This document shows, in pieces, positions 1 through 11,700 of a DNA stretch of 64,000 nt. This DNA is from Bifiguratus adelaidae (lineage: Eukaryota; Mucoromycota; Endogonomycetes; Endogonales). Position numbers and translations under genes: made by a program. The DNA lies in contig MVBO01000034.1 in NCBI GenBank assembly GCA_002261195.1, forward strand, positions 62,001 through 126,000, given 5' to 3'. Within the stretch, counting starts at the first letter, position 1. Each line of letters opens with the position of its first letter. The notes under the pieces are model-generated. The model saw nothing but the letters and a program-made list of their open reading frames with translations. It made no database searches and was not told where the DNA came from.

Positions 1-617
1 CCTGTGCACGGATTTGGGGGCGAGGGAAGATTGAGAAAAACGGCGCGAGACGGCAACTCGGGGCTGTGCGGAAAACGGAAGCGGAAAATCCATCAAAAAA
101 TGGGAAACCACATCACGCCCTTTTTCCCAGGAAGGCTTGGTGACGCTTTGTGCTCTGTGTCTCGTTGATCTGGCTGGGTCATTTTAGCTCTTTCTCTTTC
201 TCTTTCCTTCTTCTACGTAGCCTTTTCCTTGTTGAACGGTGGATACGCTCTTGCACGTCCGTTCCACATCCTTACTAGCTAGGTGTTTGAAGGACCGATC
301 AGTTTTACCCGGATCTGATTTCTTACTTGACGCGGGTCTCGACGGCCGTCTAGTATTCTTAGTCCTTTCGCCACCAATAAACGCGCGCCAAACGCACTTG
401 TAGAGAGGTCTCCTGCCAAATCTTGGCGAATACAGCACTTCCTGAAGACGCAGATGTGAGTAGAGGAGAAAAAGAGGTGATGTGATCTTGCTTGGCGCCC
501 AGAACTGGACATCGCTCAGCTGATGCGAAAATTGGATATCATGGAAGATGATATAGATCATGCGCTGATATTGTTGCTTCCTTTGCCCTTACAGCATCAA
601 CTACCATCACGCTTATC
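1..617. other. Intergenic / upstream region
   Basis: I see no convincing gene here. The open frames on both strands are short, overlap one another and have no recognisable domain. Positions 181-210 on the plus strand are a pyrimidine-rich stretch. The region probably holds the promoter and 5' leader of the plus-strand gene starting at 618, and perhaps the flank of a gene outside the window. Confidence 0.5.
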
Positions 618-2400
618 ATGTCGCTGCCATCTATGCAGATCCTCAATTCATCGACGAGATCAATACATCCGATCAACTCGCGGCCATCCGGCTATAAATC
701 AACCGCCTCCATGTCACCGCCACAAAGAGGTGCGATGAACATTCCAGGTCCTCCTCGAGACCGTCGAGAGTGGCATTCACATCGCGCCTATCCTACTATC
801 CGACCTCGCAGCTTATCGCAAGAAGATTCGCTCGACGACATTCGATCCGCTTCCAGTGATGAAAGCGAGATTTCCTCGCCTCCATTGTTTGGCGGTTGGA
901 GCTGGATGAACACGACCCACAACCAAGTCAATATTGCTAGGTCGCCACCTTTTGGTGACAAGGGCTTCTCTCCTTTTGAAGAGAAGACATTTGCGGAGGC
1001 CAAGTCCCCAGTGACGCCAAGCTTTCCACAACCTTCAAATTCACTATCATCTTCGCTTCCACATCGCGAGTCCTCTGCACGCAATTCACGCATCGTGGAA
1101 CAACCACGCCACGATGTAACTGATCTGGTCAGGGGAGTAGGACGACTGGACGTGAAGGGACATCCGCTCATGGGCGCACAAGTTGACGGAGACAAACGGA
1201 GGAAACCAAGTTTCCACTATGACGATGGTGTAACATTCAAGGTCAATTTTCTGCCCCAAACCAGCTCATGTCACACCGAATTCACATCCAGTCATGAAGG
1301 CCGCCAGGACGGATTTACCTTCCAGCCTCAAATAATCACCACCGATCTCAATGGAAGTCTACAATCCAGACGACACTCTGTGTCTAGACCTCTACGCAAG
1401 ACACCAGTGGATCGATCCATTTCGCCTTCTCCAGCTGGGATAAGTCGCTCGTGGCAACATTCTTACTCAATGGCGCGTTCACCCTCAAATTGTCGCCTTT
1501 CGGTTGGCGGTTTTCGGCACTTTAGACGAGCCAGTGAGGGCGGACAAGAGTACCGGAAATCTGATATCTTCCCTTGGGAAGATTCCGAATCAGAAGACGA
1601 TGTGGACATGGATCAAACCAACGGTACGGAACCAGAGCTTAGCACGTCGCCCGCCACGCGACACCGGTCCCGAGCCAAGACCTCTAACCCACGCAAGTCA
1701 CTTAAAGTACAAAGGGAGACATCTCCTCGTAGCGGCCGTCGCCTGGTACCCGAGCCCGTCTCATTGACCGGTCTGGCTCAAGTTACGGTTTCAGGACAGT
1801 CTGTACAACCGACCCCGCTTCAACGGCGGTCATCTCGTGTTCGAGTGCCGGTGACCTTACCAGGCTCAGATGAAGAACGGGAAAGCATATCTGATTTGGA
1901 GATTGACGATGTCGAAGATTCCGAATCCCCTGTCACACCTCCCAAAGCCCGACGCCCCTCCACGACCAAAGCCGCCGTACCTGCACGCACCGCTAAAGAG
2001 AAGGGTCCCTGTGCTGCCTGTCAGACCCCGAAAGATAGCTGCATGCGAAAAGGATATGACTGGCCATTTGAGGATGGTGGCAGACGCATTGACAGTCATG
2101 GTCGGGCATATGTCAATCTCTGCAACAAGTGTGGACTTCGGTAAGTACAGTCATGATCTGGTGGTACCAAGGACTCATGACTGGTATAGGTGGGACAAAT
2201 CCGCTCATTCAATCTGCCACAATTGCAAATGGATTCTGTGCAAAGAAGAGCGCGCCAAGGCACTATCTTGCATCGATACTATGAAGAGGAAATCCGACAA
2301 ACGACTTTCCAATGACGACGAGATTGAAGGTTTTGTGTGTAGTCCAAAGTATTGGAAATGTGGATGTCGCTGGAAAGTCGGCTGGGTGAAGCCTTATTGA
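618..2400 (+). CDS. Cysteine-rich GATA-like zinc-finger regulator
   Basis: Two exons, 618-2140 and 2190-2400, joined across a 49-bp GT-AG intron (2141-2189), give about 577 residues. The first 440 residues are polar, Ser/Pro/Arg-rich and look disordered. The C-terminus is a compact cysteine-rich block: CAAC, about 33 residues, CNKCGLRW, then CHNC, a further cysteine and a final CGC. CNKCGLRW closely resembles the second half of a GATA finger (CNACGLRW), but the first cysteine pair is much too far away for a classical GATA finger with its 17-20 residue loop. Read as a probable DNA-binding regulator with an extended or divergent zinc module. The intron falls inside the Cys block, immediately after CGL, which supports the splice. 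Target genes cannot be inferred. Confidence 0.7.
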
Positions 2401-2661
2401 TATTCTAATTGTGTAATTTCTTGTTTCGCGCTTGCGCCTATGGCTGTATATAATTTGACCATAAATATAAGGAATGACTATGGATCCCAGCGATCCCAAC
2501 GATCCCAATGTCTGGTTGTGCGCCGCCCTTCGAGAAGGTCATTAAAGCAATTTCCTTATTGGGGCATAGCGCGGCAAAACCCTCAAGGGGTGTTCTATCC
2601 TTGGCTTCGGTCACTGCTCCTTGCTTCTTTTACTCTCCTTACTCTTCTTGATTCATACACT

Positions 2662-3651
2662 ATGGACAAGTCGACTTGGTACAGTACAGAAGATCACATT
2701 CCACTTCACACCTCCTATCGCTCTTCGGAGCCCTTTGAAGCGTTGGACAAGGTGCCTGAAGATCCTGCAGAACTATGGCGTATGCCAGACTACTGCAAGA
2801 TTGTTACGCGAAGCGACGTGTTGAATCGTGCTGTGCCGTACTATGAATGTAAGTGGAGCTGTGAACTGTCCAGCAGATTTTGACATTTGCTTACGTACTT
2901 GGCACAACAGTGTGGATCACGAATTGTATCATTCTGGGATGGCATGTCCTGTCAAAGTCAGCGGAGAATTCTGCACACTCGGCTACCATTGTTTTATTCC
3001 AGGGTTGTTCTCCCGATTATTACATGGGCTCAACGCACAGTAGCAGTGGGTTGGACAATAACTTTAACTTGTGCTCGACAGGTACGGTACCGAATAGTTT
3101 TATTGTAATTGTAGCACTCATGTGATGATTCTCCAGTGCTCTTGTTGTGGGTACTGGTGGGTGGAGCAGTGATCTATGCGATTCTGTCAAGCATAGCGGC
3201 GATAATATTGTGGAGACAGCTTGTCTCACGAGGCTATCCTCCCAAGTTCACAGCGCTATGGCACTCTCCTGCCTTTGTCGTTACGTATTTCATGTCAGAA
3301 AGCCAATGTGTCGACATTCTATCCCTTCCTGCCACCTACCATCACCTCAATTCTACAAAATACTTTCACAAATGCTTACTCTCCATCTACTCTATCCTGT
3401 CCGTCTGCGCTCTTGTGGCTGTGCTAGCCATGAACACACCGGATCAAGCCGACATGGTATCTCAGCCAGGTTACAATGATCAAACGCCTCTTCAAAAGTT
3501 TTGGAATCCATATCTTATTCAATACTACGCGGCCGTCTACTTTTACACGCGTTGCGCGGTCATGACAGCCCTGGAGGTCTTTTGGGATAAGGGTAACGTT
3601 GAGAGCCCGGAACTCATCGCTATACATGAAAGCGCTTTGAAAGCCATGTAA
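2662..3651 (+). CDS. Multi-pass membrane protein, function unknown
   Basis: Three exons (2662-2848, 2911-3081, 3137-3651) with GT-AG introns give roughly 290 residues. A polar N-terminal tail of about 60 residues is followed by hydrophobic stretches beginning WITNCIILGW, then VLLLWVLVGG, a segment in the middle of exon 3 (starting CLLSIYSILS) and another near the C-terminus (PYLIQYYAAVYF). This fits about four membrane spans. A loop with two cysteines lies between the first two spans. The reading frame changes exactly at the two introns, and each alternative frame loses the hydrophobic pattern. I do not recognise the family. Confidence 0.6.
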
Positions 3652-3777
3652 ATGTATATACCAAAGGTTGACAGGATACAAATAGATGACCATAGACAAT
3701 CACCTTTTTCTCTTTTATGCCATATGTACATGTAATCCTCCAAGACCTTGAAGAGCTGGAGGGGAGGTTAAGTTGCA

Positions 3778-4678
3778 TTATGTCTTTTCATTCAGTGCTT
3801 GTTCTTGACAGCGGCAAGGTGCCGGTATAACCACTTCATCATCATCTGCCAGCTCCAAGTCCTGACCTTCTTCTTCCTCGTCCTGAGTAATCAAGGCGTA
3901 GAATAGGCCGCACACGAGCAACACAGCGAGCAGTTGAACTACTCGCACCGAATACATGGTCATGGCCAGGGCACTGAATTTAGAACCGAGTGCTTCCAGT
4001 AATACTGGTGCACAGGCCGGCAAGACCTCTTCGTCTTCGTCAAAGAAGGACATGGTTGCAGCTCTGTCGGTAGGGTCGTTATATCCACGACATTGGAATT
4101 CGGCTTGAATGTCTCTGATCAGATTTCTGTCCTTTTCGTACGCCTCGCCCCAAAGGCGATCTAGGTTGTCTTGCATCCAGCTGGTAGACGTGAGGTATGC
4201 GAGAGTGGCGGAAATGACTTGGTACCCGATAAAACTGACAATGATCAAAAAGTACTAGGCATTCGAAGGGTATCAACAGGTGAACACAAGCGCACCATCG
4301 TCACGACTTACCAAGTTCATGAGGCGATTGTTCTTCTTCCATACGCCAATCAATCCAATCAAGGTCACCGCAAACACAAATACGCTGAGAGCGTCAATGC
4401 TATAGTCCAATTCCGGGGTGATCGTAATGGCTGAAGCTGCCATTTGTTCATCGCTTTGTGAGATTTTCTTCATTGTACTCGTCAAGCAGATCCACAGCGG
4501 AATCTAGATCCAAAGAAAACATGAGGATGCATGATCTTTTCTGTGACCCCAGACTTGTACATACCACAATCATAGCAAAGATTGACAAGCCAAGCCATCG
4601 TATGCCTCTCACGAAACCCGCGCGAGAGAAATATCGAGGTGAGATGGACTCAGCCTGAGTTTCAGGAAATGGAAGCAT
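3778..4678 (-). CDS. Tetraspanin-like four-helix membrane protein
   Basis: Read on the minus strand from ATG 4678 with two introns; the first donor lies just below 4565 and the second near 4310. The order is span 1 (GIRWLGLSIFAMIV continuing across intron 1), a short loop, span 2 (SIDALSVFVFAVTL), a short basic loop (KKNNR), span 3 (LYFLIIVSFIGYQV), a loop of about 100 residues with cysteines, span 4 (VVQLLAVLLVCGLF) and an acidic tail. Small loop, large loop and four spans in this order are the tetraspanin plan. The classical CCG motif of the large loop is not visible, so the family call rests on topology. In fungi tetraspanins such as Pls1 organise membrane domains at polarised growth sites. 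That role is not shown here. Confidence 0.5.
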
Positions 4679-5484
4679 GTCGGAATGAAATCGGCAACCT
4701 GTGCTAACAGCTTGATTTATAAAGACTCGTCTCTTTATACTCTCACCACATTGGTGTCACTGAAGCCAAGGCAATATAACGTTGCGAACACTAGCGATAG
4801 ATTTCATTTTTTATATATCGACATGCATGCCATCAACCAATGGCAAGTAGATGCACTCTGAAAATCTTAAACCCAAATGAACTGAATGGCCGGTTAGAGT
4901 TTTCCAAACAATGCATAACTCATGCAGGATGATCAGCGACAGATGAGCCCTTTTATCATTGCATTCGTCATCACGGATCCTGTTTTCCTTTTAAACCGTC
5001 CATTGATCAATGCCACGTCAAAGGGGTACTATACATGCCCCCACCATTGGCGACAGGGAGTTACCAATGAGCATTGGCTATGCTCTCTGTGAAGGACTCG
5101 TCGTCTACAGCGCGCCCTTAGCGTCAACATGCACAGTTCAAGCCACGCTCTCAGAAATTACCCTGGCACAATGGGATCCAACTGCCTCCACGTGACAAAC
5201 CGGATTGCACGTGACCTGTCTTTTCTTCTTGGCACGCTCGTTCTTCTTTTTGTTATATCTAAATTTAAAACCAGAATTAATTACTCGAATGAGGAAAACG
5301 CGATACCGATTGCAGCAAGGTCGGCGTTCTGTTTCTTCTCCGCGCCCTTTTCGCCGAGCTCCCTTTGCGCATTCCTTGTCCTTTTTTGGCTGTGGAGGAT
5401 CATGCTCGCAACCTATCTTTAAACTTTGCCGACCAAAGACCGTGTCGAGTAACCAGTGACCCCGGTCTAAAAGCATTATCGGCC
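4679..5484. other. Intergenic region between divergent genes
   Basis: About 800 bp between the minus-strand tetraspanin-like gene and the plus-strand receptor gene. It has AT-rich patches near 4805-4830 and pyrimidine-rich sequence around 5220-5350. I see no supported gene. The open frames on both strands are short and overlap. It presumably holds both promoters and the leader of the receptor gene. Confidence 0.5.
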
Positions 5485-6726
5485 ATGCTGGCTGATATCG
5501 TGAAAAGGGCAACCATCCGAAGCACCAATATATCCGATGATACCGCTCTTTCGATCAATCTGATGTCCACTGTGATATGCAGTATATCGATGCTTGCAGG
5601 CGTCATTGTCATTGTCACCTATATCTATATTCGAATCCATCATCGGACGCTGGATCGACTCAGTCTGCGCTTGACTGCCTATGTCGCCATGTCGGATTTG
5701 CTGTTTTGCGCATCACAGATATGGAATGATCGCACTGTCGTACCCGGAGTAGCTTGTACGTGGTCCATCTGGGCTTACGTTTTTACGGATCTTTGCGCCG
5801 TCTTCTTTGTGACCTGCATTGCCATCAACCTTCAGATTGTCTTTGTGCATCAATGCATTTCGGCGAAGTACCTCGAATATTACTATGTTATTGGCAGCAT
5901 AAGTCTCGCACTCGTCATATCCCTCACTCCTTTTATGGCGCACCAAGAGGTCTACGGTTTCAACGACGGTCTCAATTCCTGTTGGATCACGCTCGAGGGT
6001 GATGGTAAACGGGAATGGTGGTCGTTCCTTGTGCTGTATGGATGGATTCTCTTGACCATTCTTTATTGCTCGGTGGCTATTTTCGCTGTCTTAGTCAAGG
6101 TCTGGGGCGAAGAGAAGAAAATCGATCAACAATTCAAGGAGGTGGAGAAGGCGAGTTGGCTAAGGCGGTATACAACCATTTCCATTGATCATCATATGGG
6201 TATCAATGCCCTCAATTTGCGCAACCAGAACAATGTCAGCGAAGAGATTATGAGTGCGCCTGTCGTCAGCTTTGCCAACCATCCTTCGCAATGGCCACGA
6301 CACTCTGGGATCGGTAGTTTTACGACAAACAATAGTCTCGTTCTGCATACCGTAAAGCGCATCATTTGGTACCCCATTATCCTCATTCTAACTCAATCCT
6401 GGAACATTATCAACTATATCAACATGGCTGCGGCTGGATATACCAATCTAGGCGTGTACGTGGTCAGTTATATCAGCGTCGGCTTACAAGGCGTCTTGAC
6501 TCTCTGCGTTTTCGCCGGTGATCCAGCCGTTTCAATTCTGTATCGAGCCTGGCGCTCGGGAACATGTCTTGAGTGCGCCAAACCAGCAGACCCGTCATGC
6601 AGCCCTCACCCCGCTCCTTCACCACGTCCAGCAGATGTGGAGATGGATTTGGGTGAATTTTTATCCTCAGATCCTCCTCATCCACTTTCACCCTTACCTC
6701 CACATCCTGCCAAAGCGTGGACGTGA
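5485..6726 (+). CDS. Seven-transmembrane receptor (GPCR-like)
   Basis: A single-exon gene. The open frame extends upstream of 5485, but 5485 is the first in-frame ATG, giving 413 residues. Seven hydrophobic stretches lie at about residues 24-48, 60-80, 95-120, 132-152, 185-207, 300-318 and 328-350. A short extracellular N-terminus contains an N-glycosylation sequon (NIS). A long basic loop separates spans 5 and 6, and the cytoplasmic tail is Pro/Ser/Asp-rich. The pattern, with a cysteine before span 3 and another in the second extracellular loop (NSCW), resembles the cAMP-receptor-like and Gpr1-like receptors of fungi and amoebae. Such receptors report nutrients or extracellular signals to heterotrimeric G proteins. 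Ligand unknown. Confidence 0.7.
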   Translation: MLADIVKRATIRSTNISDDTALSINLMSTVICSISMLAGVIVIVTYIYIRIHHRTLDRLSLRLTAYVAMSDLLFCASQIWNDRTVVPGVACTWSIWAYVFTDLCAVFFVTCIAINLQIVFVHQCISAKYLEYYYVIGSISLALVISLTPFMAHQEVYGFNDGLNSCWITLEGDGKREWWSFLVLYGWILLTILYCSVAIFAVLVKVWGEEKKIDQQFKEVEKASWLRRYTTISIDHHMGINALNLRNQNNVSEEIMSAPVVSFANHPSQWPRHSGIGSFTTNNSLVLHTVKRIIWYPIILILTQSWNIINYINMAAAGYTNLGVYVVSYISVGLQGVLTLCVFAGDPAVSILYRAWRSGTCLECAKPADPSCSPHPAPSPRPADVEMDLGEFLSSDPPHPLSPLPPHPAKAWT

Positions 6727-6824
6727 TCCTGTAATTATAGAGTGTATAGTAATTCTAGTCTAGTATCTACCGTGCCATGGTTTGTTGTACATGTACATTG
6801 CGTTCACATGGGGCAGCAAGGCCT

Positions 6825-7896
6825 CTATCCACCCTTCACTGCTCGTTGAACCTCGTCTGCAAAGTCTCCTTCCGGTTTCTCAATGCCTTCACCGGCTTCC
6901 CATCGCTGAAATCCGAGAATGCGCAATGCCAGTCCTTGCTCTTTCTCGAAGGCAGCCACGGCTGACCCCACGGTGGTGTTTGGATCGAGAATGAAGGGTT
7001 GATGTAAGAGAGCCCCAGAGATATTTTGGTCCCCTTCTGCGTCAATGCTTGTTGGATTAAATCCAACCACCTGCCGGGCGAGATGTCGTCCAAATGCCTT
7101 GGCCTTTGTCAGCGTTTCGAGAGCGAGCGTTGGAGAGGATGCAGAGGCTGAAACGCCGAGGGCTACTACGCCTCCAATCTTACCCGTTTGCTCGTCACCA
7201 CCGTGGAGATAGCCTGGTGTCAACAACATGCCCGCGTCCGTCTGACCTCCAATCACCGATACACGTCGCAAAGCAATATTCTCTCCAAGCTTTCCTATCG
7301 TCTCAACAATCTTCTCCTTGACCGTGCCGACAAGTGGCCCCTCGGTAGCAGGAGAATCCGGGTGTGGAAGTATTGGACTCTCCAATACTTGATCTACGGG
7401 CAAGGCTTCCACAACACTCGATCTGTTATCGTTCAAAATGACACTGGTCGAAGCGATCTGAGTGATGAGCTGCTTGAATATGGCGTTTCTGGAGACAAAG
7501 TCTGTCTCGCAGTTGAGCTAAGTGGGACCGATCAGTCTTGCCGATCAAACGCGAGGTGAATGGCTTCATTACCTCTACAAGAGCCGCGCGACTACCTCCA
7601 AGGCGATCTTTGCCCAAGCTCTCGAGCACCGTCAACCCGATCAGTCCTTCTCCAGCTGTCCGTCCTGCCACCTTGGCCGCTTTCTTGAGACCACTCGCTT
7701 GCGCGTCCTCATGCAGCCATGCAAGCGCCTTGTCGTAATCGTTCTCATTCTTGGACAAGGCTTCCTTGGCTTTGGTCATGCTCACTTCAGTCTCCTTCCG
7801 AAGCCGTGCCAGCAGTGCAATCGAAGGCTTGACGGTAGAAAAGGCCCTCGCGGGCATCGCGCGAGAAAGCATCTCGAATTGTTTTTTGGACCACAT
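6825..7896 (-). CDS. TSF1: Mitochondrial translation elongation factor Ts
   Basis: Two exons on the minus strand, 7573-7896 and 6825-7517, with a 55-bp intron (7518-7572) give 338 residues. The N-terminus is basic and rich in Ser/Ala (PARAFSTV), as expected of a mitochondrial presequence. The EF-Ts UBA-like domain follows (LRKETEVSMTKAKEAL, then ALAWLHE), and the signature LNCETDFV appears directly after the intron, which fixes the splice. The family exchanges GDP for GTP on mitochondrial EF-Tu. The start at 7896 is the first in-frame ATG. The gene shares a 125-bp upstream region with the plus-strand gene at 8022. Confidence 0.93.
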
Positions 7897-7935
7897 CTTC
7901 ACACCTTTGCATCTCCTTGACCTTGGGGCTGGTCT

Positions 7936-7937
<2 letters not shown>

Positions 7938-7966
<29 letters not shown>
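7938..7966. repeat. (CT)n microsatellite in a divergent promoter
   Basis: A perfect CT dinucleotide run of 29 bp lies in the 125-bp gap between the EF-Ts start (minus, 7896) and the start of the plus-strand membrane protein (8022). It continues into a looser pyrimidine tract up to about 7995. Pyrimidine-rich leaders are common just upstream of fungal start codons, so it is probably part of the plus-strand gene's promoter or 5' leader. Confidence 0.9.
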
Positions 7967-7969
<3 letters not shown>

Positions 7970-8021
7970 CTCTCCTTCCTTACCTTCCTTTCTCTACACC
8001 GGAGAGTGTGACATTGTGACC

Positions 8022-8714
8022 ATGGCAGATGCCGCGCCGGCCGCGGACAAGGCCAAGAGCAAAACGCTCCAGCACAAGACCACCGCAGCCACCACCACGC
8101 CCACGACGTCTACCACCGTCTCGTCGTCCTCGTCCTCGGAAGCTGTCGCTGCTTCCACTCCTTCCATCTCGTTCGGTTCTGTTTCGGTCGCTTCAGTCTC
8201 GGCTACGCCTTCTACCGCATCCTCTCACACCAACACGGGCGCGATTGCTGGGGGTGTCATTGCAGCCTTCATTGTCCTCGGTTTAGCCGCATTTCTGGTC
8301 GTATGTTTCTATCGCAGGAAACGCAAAGCCTCCAGCGAGGCCGCGTATGATACCATGGCATGGGACAGGCCACAGACGTCGTCCGGTACAGGATTAGACA
8401 GGTCCACGCCTGCACGGCCACCGCCGCATCGACCGAGACCACCCGATATAGGGACCAACTTGCCGAGCGCCCAGTTTGTGTCCCCCGCTTCACCCCTGTT
8501 GCGGTCGCACATCTCAGGAGATGGCGCTCAAAAGCGGTGGAGCGTGGATGCTACGCCCGGGCGAGGCCCGTTGATCGAGTACGATGCCCTAGGTCGACCT
8601 CTACCCACAAAAGCACCCAATCGAGATAGTTTTGTCGCCATGACTCGTGAGGGAGAAGTAGAAGTGGGCCGAGAGCGGCCGATGAGTATGATTCCTCGTA
8701 TTCTTGAAGATTGA
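8022..8714 (+). CDS. Ser/Thr-rich single-pass membrane protein
   Basis: A single-exon gene of 230 residues starting at the first ATG, 8022. An N-terminal domain of about 70 residues is almost entirely Ser/Thr/Ala and likely to be O-glycosylated. It is followed by one strong membrane span (GAIAGGVIAAFIVLGLAAF), a basic stop-transfer patch (YRRKRK) and a polar cytoplasmic tail with Pro-rich stretches. The layout matches fungal wall-stress sensors (Mid2/Wsc type), but no WSC cysteine domain is present. No cleavable signal peptide is visible: the protein begins MADAAPAADKAK. Either the span acts as a signal anchor or an upstream exon with a signal peptide has been missed. Function is otherwise unknown. 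Confidence 0.65.
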   Translation: MADAAPAADKAKSKTLQHKTTAATTTPTTSTTVSSSSSSEAVAASTPSISFGSVSVASVSATPSTASSHTNTGAIAGGVIAAFIVLGLAAFLVVCFYRRKRKASSEAAYDTMAWDRPQTSSGTGLDRSTPARPPPHRPRPPDIGTNLPSAQFVSPASPLLRSHISGDGAQKRWSVDATPGRGPLIEYDALGRPLPTKAPNRDSFVAMTREGEVEVGRERPMSMIPRILED

Positions 8715-8797
8715 TATATATTTTATATATACCCCTAGAATATACATATATCTTATGCGATGCTTTGCTTCATAGTATACAAGTGAATGCCGTATGC

Positions 8798-11700
8798 TTA
8801 AAATCCCGCTTGCATGACGTTACGAAGAGAATACATGATCTCGGCTTGTATCCGTGCCTCAATGGCCAATAGAGCCACATGGCATTTCTCTTCAGGTCGC
8901 AAATTGAGACCAATTCTTTTCCAGTCGGCATACCGAACTGTTTCTGGTCGACGGATCACTTTCTTAATGTACGCTTTGGTTTGCGGATTGAGATAACGTC
9001 GGAGGTTGGAATAATCGTAGTCTTCTTGATTCACGCCCAACAATCGGAGAGCATAGTACCAAAGTGCTTGGCGTAGAGGCCAGGTGTCAATGGGAAGCTC
9101 TGATTGTGTTTGCGAGAGACTATTGCAACCTGTGTCAATAGCAGCTTCAGAGACATCAGGTGTTACTTACCTCCAATCGGTAATGTTCAAGACCTCTTGA
9201 AACATGTCATCCAGCTCCTCACCAATACCCGGTAGATACTTGGAGATGGTTGAAATGCCATGATCTTCCCAATTGTACTCGCCAAGCTCAAAGCTCGGGA
9301 GACCACTTTGCGAAAAGTCTTCCGAGGTGATGACACGAATGGTGCCCGTAGGCTCTTTGATGTGAGCCTTGTCCCCATCCGTATCCCCATCCGAGCTTCT
9401 TCGCGAGCCGTGATCAAGGAACCGAGAAAGGTCTTCATGGACTTGGTTCACTCTCATGGTTCGCTGATGAATGCCGTCGGAGGTTTTAGACGCGTCCCCG
9501 GATGCGGATGAGCCTGCAAGGTTGATGATTTGCGACTCGGTCACTAAACGCGGTCAATTTCTAAACATCGATCACGACAAAATCCGACTCACATTCATTC
9601 GTCGCCTCCTGTGTACCAAAGAGTGCAACGCCATCCTCATCCGAAGATGTGTCGTCTGCGTTTCCGTCTTTGAGCTCAAAAGTCTGTACAGCTTCTACAT
9701 CCTCCAGACTGCCTTCGCCTTCCGTCGGCTCAAGAACCGATTTGCGCCGAAGCAGCTGGATCATGCGAGTGGTGCGAAGATCGATGATTGGATCGCTTTC
9801 TGTGGTCGGTCCCTTGCTTCTCAGCTCCAGATCAGGTAAAGGTAACGAAACACCAAGGCCATAGGCAAATGAATCAAAGACAGTTGGACCGAAGCTTTTA
9901 CTGTAGGATCCGGAAGAGGTGGATGAAGGAATGGAAAAATGTCGAGAAAGACGACGAGGTATTCCGTTTGCTTCAAGCGCTTCACCGGTGAGGGTTACAT
10001 AGTCCCGTGTCTCTCCTTGTTGCGATGCACTTATCGAATCGGGGTGGAGATCGATGTGCTCAACGGAGACCTGAAGCGAGCTTTGCAACACGTCACTGAC
10101 TGTGGATTCGCTTTCTACTTGTGTTGGAACGGCATCCAGGTCTCCTGCGGTCCAGTTTTCTCCATAAAGTTCATGCTCGATGCCTAAACCTTCTTCATCT
10201 TGGCTATGTGAGGTGCCAGACACGTAGTAACCGCCACGAGTATCGACTTCTGGTACTATACCGCATCCGAGAACAAAGCTACTCAAACCGTGATACGTGA
10301 TCAAGACGCACATGGCTTGTATGAGCTCGGCTTTAGTCCAATGCTCGCCTGCTACAAACCCGCCGCCGTGCGTATCACGCAAGAGTGGGGCGATATGCTC
10401 TTCCGGGCTGAGACGCCAAGGCTCTCGCGCTAAAATGCTTGAAATCTTGGATAGCTTTCGGAGTTTGATGGGTGCGTGTGAAAGAGACTCTAGCCACAAA
10501 GGGTCACCACTGTTATGCAGAAACTCTGACTTTTGGATTGATACGAGGAATTGGCAAGAATGCTCCGCCGCGGCCTAACAAAAGATATGAGACAATCAAC
10601 TCCACCCATCAAGATGAACATACCATGATCGCAATGTAATTACGCCAGCTGAGGTCGAGAGGTCCAGAAGGTTTTCGCATGAGCGAGCCAATGATGACCT
10701 CGAACTTCTCATAAAATGTCGGAAAAAAAGCCATGACACGTGCAACGTTGCTCAGGCGACCGGATTGAAGGAAACCATGTTCAAGGACCGACCGAACATA
10801 ACTGTCGCATGGTCTGCCGGGTGCAAATCCGTCCCAAATGTTCTCTATCGCCATCGGATTGGCATTCTTCCACGAAGGCACCGCATTTGCATCCTTATCA
10901 CTCATTGCAACAGTACTTGAAGGTTTAGGCAGACTGGGAGACGTTTCCGGGGTGCGATTGGCCACTCTTGGCAGGGTTTCTGTCGATACCCCTGGAGAGC
11001 TGGAGAAGTCTCGGCGCTCCTCATCATTAGAATACAACGACCGTTGATCGGCGCGAGGTGAAAAGGCAAAATCGTAGGGCCGAGGATATGAGATACTAGA
11101 ATAGGAAGGGTAATGGCGGAGTGAGGGTGAAGCTGGGATTGTGTAGCCATCGTCGGCTTCTTCGAGTGAAAAGATATCGTTCATTGAAATAAAGAATGAA
11201 GGAGAAGGATAAATGGGTTCTGGAACAGGTATGTTTGCCGACTGCGATCCAGCGTGAGCAAGAGGGCTTTCGCAAAAGTCTGACTGGCATACCTTTAAAT
11301 CACGTAGGAAGCGACCAAATGCCTTCCTCACGTCTCGATACGGACAGCTGATAGAAAAACGAAGGATTGCTAGAAGATACAAGCGAAGTTGCTCATGAAG
11401 TTCCTCATTTTCACTGTCTTCTTGTATCTGCATCAGTTCCTCGCGCGAATGTGACATACGTGGGGCAGTTGTAGATGGAGAGGCGGCGGAAGGAGTAGAT
11501 GTCAACTGCTGCCAGTGAAAAGAAGAAGGAGTAGCGGATGAGCCTGTTGTAGTTGAGACTAGTTCTGGCACGAAAACCTTAGTGGTAGCTGTAGGAGTAG
11601 CTGGAGAGAGAGAACCTCGCCTGCTTTGTTGACGGGAGGAAGCCGATGACTCAAAAGAGAATGTAGGAGATGGTGGCAAGTCTCGATCCAGACGCTTGAT

